5,128 nucleotides of DNA from Moraxellaceae bacterium (GTDB lineage Bacteria; Pseudomonadota; Gammaproteobacteria; Pseudomonadales; UBA3067), in assembly GCA_002401525.1 (NCBI GenBank), contig NVTH01000245.1, positions 1 to 5,128 of the forward strand, written 5' to 3'. The notes beneath the pieces are model-generated. The model was not told the DNA's origin and made no database searches. It saw only the letters and a program-made list of their open reading frames with translations. The translations under genes were made by a program, and so were the position numbers. This document shows positions 1 to 5,128 of the stretch, one piece after another (position 1 is the first letter of the stretch; the number at the start of each line of letters is the position of its first letter).

Positions 1-5
1 AGGGA
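1..5 (+). promoter_or_regulatory. Ribosome binding site of the response regulator gene
   Basis: AGGGA lies six bases before the ATG at 12. This supports that ATG over the in-frame ATG at 24, which would remove the first strand of the receiver fold just before the acidic pair. Confidence 0.6.
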
Positions 6-11
6 TAGAAA

Positions 12-488
12 ATGGCGATAGTAATGGCAATCGACGACGCGCTCGTCATTCGCAAATTAGTGCAAAGCTGTCTAGAACAACAAGGTCATCAAGTGATCTG
101 CTTCGAGGGCGGCATTCAGGCAATCAAATACGCCCGCAACAATCCGCTCGATCTTGTCATTTCAGACGTCCATATGCCTGGCATGCAAGGCACTAGCGTG
201 GTCAAACAATTACGCAACATCCCTAGCTGCGAAAACATCCCCATTATCATGTTATCCACTGAAACCTCCGCCGACTGGAAAAAGAAAGCGCGAGAATTCG
301 GTGCTGACGGCTGGATTAATAAACCCTTCAATGTGGAACGATTTAATCATGCGATAAAGACTATTCTGACTCGTTTCGGTCACGACGTGCCGGCCGCCAA
401 TGATACTGCATCAATCAGCTCATCAGACCAATCAGACCAATCAGACCAATCATCAAACCAATCATCAGACAATAAAAAATCCGGCTAG
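12..488 (+). CDS. Single-domain CheY-like response regulator
   Basis: This is a receiver domain of 158 residues with no output domain. It should accept phosphate from a histidine kinase and signal by protein contact in the cytoplasm. The active site is complete: acidic pair D8/D9, phosphoacceptor D52 in SDVHMPGMQG, switch residue T83 in MLSTE, and K104 in the NKPF motif. The fold ends near residue 122. Residues 123-158 form a polar Ser/Asp/Gln tail with an SDQ repeat, likely disordered. The LSTETS...GADGWINKPF block resembles chemotaxis CheY proteins encoded beside CheA/CheW more than OmpR- or NarL-type regulators. The Ser or Thr often found after the acidic pair is Ala10. The gene starts at the window edge, so its cognate kinase cannot be seen. 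The next gene is hemH, 161 bases on and unrelated in function. The family is firm; a chemotaxis role is an inference, so no symbol is given. Confidence 0.93.
   Translation: MAIVMAIDDALVIRKLVQSCLEQQGHQVICFEGGIQAIKYARNNPLDLVISDVHMPGMQGTSVVKQLRNIPSCENIPIIMLSTETSADWKKKAREFGADGWINKPFNVERFNHAIKTILTRFGHDVPAANDTASISSSDQSDQSDQSSNQSSDNKKSG
422..448 (+). repeat. 9-bp tandem repeat, three exact copies
   Basis: ATCAGACCA occurs three times in tandem at 422-430, 431-439 and 440-448. Two degenerate 12-base relatives (ATCATCAAACCA and an ATCATCAGAC end) follow to about 470. The unit is three codons, so copy-number change keeps the reading frame. It encodes Ser-Asp-Gln repeats in the C-terminal tail of the response regulator (residues 138-146). 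Confidence 0.9.
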
Positions 489-533
489 GAAACGCTGAGG
501 GAATAGGGACGTAATAACAGCACGCCATGAAAA

Positions 534-550
534 AAGGGAATTCTTTCCTT
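534..550 (+). other. Small hairpin downstream of the response regulator gene
   Basis: AAGGGAA (534-540) can pair with TTTCCTT (544-550) around a TTC loop, with one G-U pair. No T-run follows on the + strand, so it is not a standard intrinsic terminator. It could stabilise the 3' end of the upstream transcript, or be chance. Confidence 0.3.
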
Positions 551-579
551 CTGCCGCAGCAGTATAAGCACTAGAGCCA

Positions 580-609
580 TTGGAGATCCCCCCAAGCTTG
601 GGATACAAT
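580..609 (+). promoter_or_regulatory. Candidate sigma-70 promoter of hemH with palindrome in the spacer
   Basis: A -35-like TTGGAG (580-585) and a -10-like TACAAT (604-609, five of six matches to consensus) are 18 bases apart. Transcription would begin near 616, leaving a leader of about 34 bases before the ATG at 650. The spacer contains the perfect 12-bp palindrome CCCAAGCTTGGG (591-602), a position where a bound repressor or a MerR-like activator could act. The hexamers were found by eye and the -35 is weak. Confidence 0.35.
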
Positions 610-649
610 CCGATAACCCCAGATTTTAATATCCATTAAAAGCCAACGC

Positions 650-1750
650 ATGACATCCAAAGACAACTCTCCCCAAGATAATGCCCAGCAAAACCCTCTT
701 CGACAAGATAAAGCCTCAACAGCGCGGCCTCTTAATACAGCAGCCCATGACACAATGACCCCTAACATAACGACCCACGTAGGCGTACTGCTGGTCAATT
801 TAGGAACGCCGGATGCCCCTACCCCTAAAGCAATACGGAAATACTTATTCGAGTTCCTGTCCGACCGCAGGGTAATTGAAACCCCCAAATTCATTTGGTG
901 GCCCATATTATTGGGTATTATTCTGCCACTGCGCCCACGAATACTTCGCCACTCCTACGAATTGATGTGGCAAGCGGGCGACGGCGACTCACCATTACGC
1001 AATATCACCGAGCAACAAAAAACTGCTTTGCATCAACGCTTAGGGCAAGAGGATAACGACGCCAATTTTCACGTCGAATACGGCATGACCTACGGAAAAC
1101 CAAGCATTCAATCAGCCCTGGATCGACTGCCACTTGATCGCTTAGACAAGCTCATTGTATTGCCTTTATTTCCCCAATATTCCGCCACCTCTAGCGCCGC
1201 ATGTTTCGATGTATTGGCCAAAGCCTTACAGCAATGCCGCAACATCCCAAGCTTAGTATTCCTCAAAGATTATCACGATGACTCGAACTACATTGCCGCG
1301 CTTGCGCAAAGTGTGCGTCACCATTGGCAAGTTCAGGGGCGGCAAGCAAGGTTGTTATTCTCTTTTCACGGCATCCCCCAAGCCTACGTCGATAAAGGCG
1401 ACCCCTACCGCGAGCAATGCGAAACCACGGCAAACCTCGTCGCACAACAACTCCAACTTAAAAAGCAAGATTGGTCCATTAGCTTTCAGTCCCGAGTAGG
1501 CAAAGCTCAATGGCTAAAACCTTACACCGATAAAATTCTAATTCAGTTGGGATCGGAAAAACTAAATAATATCGACGTCATCTGTCCAGGCTTTTCAGTA
1601 GATTGCCTAGAAACGTTAGAAGAAATCGACATGCAAAATAGAGCTTTTTTTGAAAAAGCCGGCGGCACGGGATTTCATTATATTCCCGCCCTAAATGCCT
1701 CTGCCGATTTTATTGAAGTTCTGAAAAATTTAACTTTATCACTTCGATAA
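650..1750 (+). CDS. hemH: Ferrochelatase (protoporphyrin haem-lyase)
   Basis: Ferrochelatase inserts Fe2+ into protoporphyrin IX, the last step of protohaem synthesis, at the cytoplasmic face of the inner membrane. The 366 residues carry the family landmarks in order: VGVLLVNLGTPDAPTP (44-59), FLSDRRVIETP, a hydrophobic membrane- or porphyrin-facing stretch at 81-96, YGMTYGKPS (144-152), LPLFPQYSATSSA (171-183), the signature FSFHGIP with catalytic His240, and the PGFSVDCLETLEEI block with the conserved acidic Glu321. No obvious [2Fe-2S] cysteine set is seen at the C-terminus. The protein is longer than the usual 320-350 residues because about 40 polar residues precede the first conserved strand. 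No clear Shine-Dalgarno precedes the ATG at 650 or the in-frame ATG at 755 (Met36). A start at Met36 would give 331 residues, a typical length. It stands alone between the response regulator and the membrane-protein pair. The identity is very secure; the start is not. Confidence 0.97.
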   Translation: MTSKDNSPQDNAQQNPLRQDKASTARPLNTAAHDTMTPNITTHVGVLLVNLGTPDAPTPKAIRKYLFEFLSDRRVIETPKFIWWPILLGIILPLRPRILRHSYELMWQAGDGDSPLRNITEQQKTALHQRLGQEDNDANFHVEYGMTYGKPSIQSALDRLPLDRLDKLIVLPLFPQYSATSSAACFDVLAKALQQCRNIPSLVFLKDYHDDSNYIAALAQSVRHHWQVQGRQARLLFSFHGIPQAYVDKGDPYREQCETTANLVAQQLQLKKQDWSISFQSRVGKAQWLKPYTDKILIQLGSEKLNNIDVICPGFSVDCLETLEEIDMQNRAFFEKAGGTGFHYIPALNASADFIEVLKNLTLSLR

Positions 1751-1792
1751 CCCCACTTATCCAGCCCAATTAACCCTATGGATGCGCTGAGA

Positions 1793-1810
1793 AGTCTTTT
1801 AAAAAAGACT
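1793..1810. repeat. Perfect inverted repeat downstream of hemH
   Basis: AGTCTTTT (1793-1800) and AAAAGACT (1803-1810) are exact reverse complements around an AA centre. The site is 42 bases after the hemH stop codon. It could be a weak hairpin ending the hemH transcript, since the T-rich arm sits inside the stem, or an operator for the downstream pair. The lack of a T-run after the stem argues against a standard terminator. Confidence 0.5.
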
Positions 1811-1919
1811 ATCAAGTCACGTCCTTAAGTGGCATTCAAGTCTATACTCTTCAAAGCCTATTCATTTCTGAATACACGGTAATTCAAAGTTTTAAACACA
1901 CTAAAGCCCAAAACCAGAC

Positions 1920-1923
1920 GAGG
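1920..1923 (+). promoter_or_regulatory. Ribosome binding site of the TIGR03546-like gene
   Basis: GAGG lies nine bases before the ATG at 1933, a usable spacing. It supports this start over the in-frame Met at codon 4. Confidence 0.55.
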
Positions 1924-1932
1924 CAAAAAACC

Positions 1933-2454
1933 ATGCTGGAAATGTTTGCCAAATTACTCAAGGCACTCAATTCAGAGTCCGACCCAGGGCAAGTCAGCGC
2001 GGCTTTTATTCTGGGCATGATCATAGGCTTTACGCCGCTGTTTTCTCTTCACAACGTGTTTATTTTATTATTAGCATTCGTGCTCAGAATCAATTTAAGC
2101 GGTTTCTTTTTAGCCTGGAGCTTTTTCTCAGCCATGGCATTTCTATTCGACCCATTGTTTAACCTGTTGGGAGAATCTCTGCTCACATCCTCCTCCCTAA
2201 CCCCCTATTGGACCATTCTGTACAACAATCCCTTTTGGCGACTTAGCCATTTCAACAACACATTGGTCTTGGGCAGCCTAAGCCTTTCATTGGGTTTAAC
2301 CATTCCGCTCTTCTTCCTCTATCAATATTTAATCATTCGCTACCGACAGCATCTCTTAAAATGGATCGAGAAATCAAAAGTCGGCCAATTCATCAAAGCG
2401 AGCAAATTTTTTCGACTCTACCAATCCGTTAACGACAGCCGAGATCCAATATGA
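1933..2454 (+). CDS. Small polytopic membrane protein, TIGR03546 family (DUF2062-like), function unknown
   Basis: A 173-residue hydrophobic protein. Hydrophobic segments lie near 21-35, 38-53, 57-82 and 108-135, followed by a basic amphipathic tail (136-173, IIRYRQHLLKWIEKSK). The N-terminus (KLLKALNSESDPGQVSAAFILGMIIGFTPLFSLHN) and the LFDPLFNLLG and NPFWRLSHFNNTLVLGS motifs match my memory of the TIGR03546 family. The GMIIGFTP stretch also recalls DUF2062 proteins, whose function is likewise not established. TIGR03546 genes are typically found beside TIGR03545 genes, and that is the case here: the stop codon overlaps the next start in ATGA (2451-2454), implying coupled translation. No catalytic residues are recognised. 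It may be a membrane partner or channel-like subunit for the larger protein, but that is inference from the pairing alone. Confidence 0.85.
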   Translation: MLEMFAKLLKALNSESDPGQVSAAFILGMIIGFTPLFSLHNVFILLLAFVLRINLSGFFLAWSFFSAMAFLFDPLFNLLGESLLTSSSLTPYWTILYNNPFWRLSHFNNTLVLGSLSLSLGLTIPLFFLYQYLIIRYRQHLLKWIEKSKVGQFIKASKFFRLYQSVNDSRDPI

Positions 2455-4367
2455 AGTGGATTCGCTGGCAAGGGCTAATCCCCTTCGTATTGATCATCAC
2501 CGCCCTAGTGGGAGGCAGTGTATTTTACGCGGATACCTTGTTAAAAAATTTAATTGAAGGCTATGGAGGTGATCTCGCTGGCGCTGAAGTGAATGTCGCC
2601 AAGGCCACACTTCAATTTCAACCATTAGCCTTTCGCTTGCAGGGCATAGAAGTCACAGACAAAGAAAACCCTAAGCAAAACCTAGTCGCCATCACCGAGA
2701 TAAAAGGTGGTCTGGATTTGTTAATGCTAATGTTTGATCAGATATTAATAGATCAAATTCAAATTGATGGACTCACATTTCAGCGCCCAAGAAAAAACCC
2801 TGGCGTAGTGTTCGAGAGTGATCCACCTGATAAGGCGCATCAAACGCTAGCGGATCAGCCCCGCTCAACCAGCCAGAATCAGGGAGGGGCTCCCACGGCA
2901 TCGACGACCTCCATCAATGCAAACCTGCCGAACGTTGAAGAAATACTCAATCGAGAACCATTACTCACCACTCAACTATCAAAAGATCTAGAACAGTTTT
3001 ATCAGCAAGAAAAAATAAAACTAAAACGCCTCGAAAAGAAATTGCCCGATCGCAATCAACTGAAGGCCTACGAACAAAGTTTAAAAAAGATAACCGAAGG
3101 CAAAATCAACTCTGCCGAAGATTTCAATCAACGCAACAAAGAATTTAAACGCATTAAAAAAGCCCTTAAGCAGGATCAAAAAAACCTTAAGCTTGCCAAA
3201 CAACAAATCCAAATCAGCAGTAAACTGCTAAAAAGCCAACTTAAGGCCATCAAAGCGGCCCCACAAAAAGATTTCCGAGCACTTAAACAGAAATACCCCC
3301 TCAATGAGCAAGGCGCCGCCAACGTCAGCCGTTTACTTTTCGGGGACCAAGCCGAACGCTGGACTCGCGAAGCGCTCTATTGGTATGGCACGTTGAAACC
3401 TTTAATCACCTCGTTATCGGAACCAGCGGATCCCCAATCACAGAACAGCTCTACCTCCCCAGAAAGAAGTTCCGGTCGTCTCATTGCATTTCCCCTTAAA
3501 AATCCACAACCCAATTTCTTGATTAAAAAAATCTCCTTCAATGCTGAGCTAGAACAAGGCCCCATTAACGGTGAAATCACCCACATTAGCGATGACCAAC
3601 GCATTCTCAATCAACCCATGGCGTTTAATTTCAACAGCGAAGCCCTTTCCAACATCGATTCCATCGCACTGTCGGGAGAAATGGACACCCGCCAACGAGG
3701 AAAAGAAACCATCACTTTTGATTTTGATTTTAAAAACATCAAAATAATCGATCTACCGCTCAGCGGAGATCACTCATTCCCGTTAACCATGACCCAAGCG
3801 AATGTGGACACCACCGGCTCAGCAACACTTTCAACTGACACAATCCAAGCCAATGCCGAAATAGCCTTTAAAAACGTCGAAATAAGCTCTCCAGCGAAGA
3901 CGGGCTTTGCAGCTGAAGTGGCGTTGGCCCTCAAAAGCATCCATCATTTCGATATCAATACCTCCGTCACTGGCCCGGCCGATGACCTAAGCATTCGATT
4001 AAAATCAAATCTAGACCAGCAATTAAAAAGTGCTTTCGCTAAACGCCTTAAAGCGAAACGGAAAGAGTTCGAACATAAATTAAAAGCACAACTTGACGAA
4101 AAACTGCAGCAAGTACTGAGCAAGCACAACATTCACATTGAAGACTGGGACAAAGAAGAAATCGAATTCAGAGACAGACTTAAAAAGCTCGAGAAATTAG
4201 CGAAAATGGAACTCGCCAATTACGAAGATGAGCAAAAAAAGAAACTGCAGGAAAAGAAACAAAAAGAACAACAGCGACTACGGCAAAAAGAAAAAGAAAA
4301 ACGTAAAAAACTAGAACAAAAACTTAAAAACTCGTTAGAGGACAAACTCAAAGGTTTTAAATTTTAA
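2451..4367 (+). CDS. Inner-membrane-anchored envelope protein, TIGR03545 family, AsmA-like ends, function unknown
   Basis: A 638-residue protein translated through a 4-base overlap with the preceding gene. A short basic N-terminus and one hydrophobic segment (about 8-25) look like an uncleaved signal anchor, placing the rest in the periplasm. Residues 30-112 (AEVNVAKATLQFQPLAFRLQGIEVTD, then ITEIKGGLDLLML and IDQIQIDGLTFQRP) follow the pattern of AsmA/DUF748-type N-termini. A polar linker (about 120-158) precedes a Lys/Gln-rich predicted coiled coil (175-270). Then come ALYWYGTLKPLI (308-319) and FLIKKISFNAEL...GEITHISDDQRILNQPMAF (356-391), which match my memory of TIGR03545. A beta-rich part (400-520) ends in SVTGPADDLSIRLKSNLDQQL, like AsmA-family C-termini. 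The last 120 residues are an extreme Lys/Glu/Gln helix. The family is described for about 1-2% of bacteria, all with outer membranes, and has no known function. A role in envelope lipid transport is inferred only from the AsmA-like pattern. Confidence 0.85.
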   Translation: MKWIRWQGLIPFVLIITALVGGSVFYADTLLKNLIEGYGGDLAGAEVNVAKATLQFQPLAFRLQGIEVTDKENPKQNLVAITEIKGGLDLLMLMFDQILIDQIQIDGLTFQRPRKNPGVVFESDPPDKAHQTLADQPRSTSQNQGGAPTASTTSINANLPNVEEILNREPLLTTQLSKDLEQFYQQEKIKLKRLEKKLPDRNQLKAYEQSLKKITEGKINSAEDFNQRNKEFKRIKKALKQDQKNLKLAKQQIQISSKLLKSQLKAIKAAPQKDFRALKQKYPLNEQGAANVSRLLFGDQAERWTREALYWYGTLKPLITSLSEPADPQSQNSSTSPERSSGRLIAFPLKNPQPNFLIKKISFNAELEQGPINGEITHISDDQRILNQPMAFNFNSEALSNIDSIALSGEMDTRQRGKETITFDFDFKNIKIIDLPLSGDHSFPLTMTQANVDTTGSATLSTDTIQANAEIAFKNVEISSPAKTGFAAEVALALKSIHHFDINTSVTGPADDLSIRLKSNLDQQLKSAFAKRLKAKRKEFEHKLKAQLDEKLQQVLSKHNIHIEDWDKEEIEFRDRLKKLEKLAKMELANYEDEQKKKLQEKKQKEQQRLRQKEKEKRKKLEQKLKNSLEDKLKGFKF

Positions 4368-4379
4368 TTTAATTAAAAC
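4354..4379. terminator. AT-rich inverted repeat at the end of the TIGR03545-like gene
   Basis: GTTTTAA (4354-4360) can pair with TTAAAAC (4373-4379) around a 12-base loop that holds the stop codon at 4365-4367. The stem is short and AT-only apart from one G-C pair, and no T-run follows. It is therefore a weak candidate for a 3' end structure. Confidence 0.2.
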
Positions 4380-4384
4380 TTCGA

Positions 4385-4408
4385 AAACCCTGGCCTTTTA
4401 AACCCTGG
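4385..4408. repeat. Direct repeat in the convergent intergenic spacer
   Basis: AAACCCTGG occurs at 4385-4393 and again at 4400-4408, a 15-base period, between the two convergent genes. GGCCT (4392-4396) can also pair with AGGCC (4422-4426), and the minus strand has six T residues (4419-4414) right after the stop codon of the minus-strand gene. The spacer may hold a poor bidirectional terminator, but no strong stem with a T-run is present. Confidence 0.4.
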
Positions 4409-4419
4409 GCGGTAAAAAA

Positions 4420-4869
4420 TCAGGCCTTAAACGCTTTCTCAATGCGCTTAAAATCAACTAGGCAGCAGGCACCTGACGGATTACGAATTTCACAGTGGCA
4501 TAGTTTTCTCTGAGTCCACTCAATCACCTTAACCTTGCTTTGGCAGATTCCTGAGGCGGCTAGCTCATCTTGAATACACGCAAAAGATATATCAAAACAA
4601 TAGCAAATAGGCCTATCCTCAGACAATGATTTTTGCCCCACTACTGCGCGTAGCTTTTCAGCACCAATCACTTCAGCAGAGGAATCAAAATACACCACAT
4701 CGCACGCGGAACTATCGCAAAAGTAATACACTTGCTCTGAGAGAGCCAAATTATAAGGGTGTTTTAACTGATGAATTAGAGTTTGATAGCCTACGCTTAG
4801 GCTCACCGCTGTACAATGAGGGCAATTTAAACGCCTGGCTTTGGGGCTAGACTCACAACAATCGGTCAC
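4420..4869 (-). CDS. CopZ N-terminal-domain-like iron-sulfur/zinc metallochaperone
   Basis: A 149-residue cytoplasmic protein with 13 cysteines. It matches the family annotated as putative iron-sulfur cluster-binding metallochaperone, related to the N-terminal domain of Archaeoglobus fulgidus CopZ, which binds zinc and a [2Fe-2S] cluster. Landmarks are C4-C5, C16-x-x-C19, YYFCDSSACDVVYF (48-61, C51 and C56), EKLRAVVG, ICYCF (C89, C91), and CHCEIRNPSGACCL (C124, C126, C135, C136). By analogy, the first half likely holds zinc and the second the cluster; the exact ligands are my inference. Archaeal CopZ continues into a C-terminal Atx1-like (HMA) copper-binding domain, which this protein lacks, so direct copper delivery is uncertain. 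The start is a GTG fixed by the AGGAGG five bases upstream. It is convergent with the membrane-protein pair, and no copper or mercury transporter is visible in the window. Redox or cluster-dependent roles are equally possible. Confidence 0.85.
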   Translation of the reverse strand: MTDCCESSPKARRLNCPHCTAVSLSVGYQTLIHQLKHPYNLALSEQVYYFCDSSACDVVYFDSSAEVIGAEKLRAVVGQKSLSEDRPICYCFDISFACIQDELAASGICQSKVKVIEWTQRKLCHCEIRNPSGACCLVDFKRIEKAFKA

Positions 4870-4874
4870 TGCAA

Positions 4875-4880
4875 CCTCCT
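4875..4880 (-). promoter_or_regulatory. Strong ribosome binding site for a GTG start
   Basis: On the minus strand AGGAGG precedes the GTG (4869-4867) by five bases. This fixes the start at GTG even though no ATG is available there, and suggests efficient translation. Confidence 0.85.
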
Positions 4881-4900
4881 AGATTATCACCAATGACAAT

Positions 4901-4926
4901 CGCCAAATACTGCCTGCCGCCAAATA
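4901..4926. repeat. Direct repeat upstream of the metallochaperone-like gene
   Basis: CGCCAAATA occurs at 4901-4909 and 4918-4926 (TATTTGGCG on the gene's own strand), a 17-base period. It lies 21-46 bases upstream of the Shine-Dalgarno. The position suits a regulator binding site in the leader or promoter, but no matching known operator is recognised. Confidence 0.5.
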
Positions 4927-4929
4927 TTG

Positions 4930-4975
4930 TTGATCCCAATAGGCTGTGAGCATGTTTGGGTTGAAAGGGGATCAA
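4930..4975. repeat. Inverted repeat upstream of the metallochaperone-like gene
   Basis: TTGATCCC (4930-4937) and GGGATCAA (4968-4975) are exact reverse complements separated by 30 bases. The arms could form a long-loop hairpin in a leader transcript or be paired half-sites for a regulator. I could not place a convincing -35/-10 pair for the minus-strand gene near it. Confidence 0.4.
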
Positions 4976-5078
4976 TCGAATGAGCAATGTATACTTTAAA
5001 CAGAAGAATTAAAACCGAGAAACGCCAACGATGGGAAATAATTATTTTGGGGGGCGCTTTTGAGCTTATGGGCACCTC

Positions 5079-5096
5079 TAAAAATTAGAATTTTTA
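5079..5096. repeat. Perfect AT-only palindrome near the window end
   Basis: TAAAAATT (5079-5086) and AATTTTTA (5089-5096) are exact reverse complements around AG. CTC (5076-5078) and GAG (5100-5102) could extend the stem past a bulge. It could be a 3' end structure for a gene entering from the right on the minus strand, or part of an AT-rich promoter region. Nothing in the remaining 32 bases settles this. Confidence 0.45.
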
Positions 5097-5128
5097 TTCG
5101 AGAGCAAGGAAGCACCGCGCGGAGACCC

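Larger units (their letters stand above)
1751..1932. other. Intergenic region between hemH and the membrane-protein pair
   Basis: No coding potential was recognised. It holds the palindrome at 1793-1810, a direct repeat TCAAGTC at 1812-1818 and 1836-1842, and a -10-like TATACT at 1843-1848 with no convincing -35 at the right distance. The promoter of the pair that starts at 1933 probably lies here, but I cannot place it. Confidence 0.4.

Noticed and set aside
527..574. 15-residue frame (MKKGNSFLLPQQYKH) between the response regulator and hemH
   Set aside because: There is no Shine-Dalgarno, no recognisable family, and it overlaps the small hairpin at 534-550. It is probably chance.
571..906. 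111-residue minus-strand frame overlapping the start of hemH
   Set aside because: It lies antisense to the conserved ferrochelatase N-terminus, has no recognisable family and no ribosome binding site worth noting. It is a shadow of hemH.
12..1750. Operon of the response regulator with hemH
   Set aside because: The gap is 161 bases, a separate promoter candidate lies in it, and there is no functional link. Co-transcription is possible but not supported.
4626..4850. 74-residue + strand frame antisense to the metallochaperone-like gene
   Set aside because: The minus-strand frame has the conserved Cys motifs and a strong ribosome binding site, so this one is a shadow.
5031..5063. 10-residue frame MGNNYFGGRF on the + strand
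   Set aside because: It is very short, has no convincing ribosome binding site and shows no relation to neighbours.
4887..5075. 62-residue minus-strand frame upstream of the metallochaperone-like gene
   Set aside because: Its composition shows no domain. It covers the region holding the repeats and has no clear Shine-Dalgarno. The region reads better as regulatory or empty.
5097..5128. Possible end of a minus-strand gene entering from the right edge, with an in-frame TAA just before the AT palindrome
   Set aside because: Only about ten codons are visible, with no recognisable C-terminus, and another frame is also open there. It cannot be supported.

Overview
The window looks like a chromosomal segment of a gammaproteobacterium, probably a marine or Oceanospirillales-like lineage. 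This rests on the style of its ferrochelatase (the gammaproteobacterial PGFSVDCLETLEEI block), on a paired TIGR03546/TIGR03545-type membrane locus (a pair confined to outer-membrane bacteria), and on moderate base composition. The placement is inferred from protein resemblance recalled from memory; no search was run. I saw no rRNA, tRNA, CRISPR array, insertion sequence or integrase.

Layout. (1) 12-488 (+): a single-domain CheY-type response regulator with an intact phosphorylation site and a short Ser/Asp/Gln tail built from a 9-bp tandem repeat. Its likely partners lie to the left, outside the window. (2) 489-649: an intergenic region with a candidate hemH promoter that has a perfect 12-bp palindrome between its hexamers. 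(3) 650-1750 (+): hemH, ferrochelatase, with a hydrophilic N-terminal extension or an over-called start. (4) 1751-1932: an intergenic region with one perfect hairpin-like palindrome. (5) 1933-2454 and 2451-4367 (+): a translationally coupled pair (ATGA overlap). The first gene encodes a small polytopic membrane protein (TIGR03546-type, distantly DUF2062-like). The second encodes a 638-residue signal-anchored envelope protein (TIGR03545-type) with AsmA-like flavour at both ends, a central coiled coil and a highly charged C-terminal tail. (6) 4368-4419: a short convergent intergenic spacer. (7) 4420-4869 (-): a Cys-rich CopZ N-terminal-domain-like protein (zinc plus [2Fe-2S] type) with a GTG start and a near-perfect Shine-Dalgarno. 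(8) 4870-5128: non-coding as far as I can tell, with direct and inverted repeats that may regulate gene 7.

The genes do not form one pathway. hemH completes haem synthesis, the coupled pair is an uncharacterised envelope system, and the metallochaperone-like gene is a separate convergent unit. The most interesting item is the coupled pair: a conserved two-gene module with no assigned function whose architecture suggests an inner-membrane-anchored, periplasm-facing device, possibly involved in envelope lipid handling. That function is inference only.
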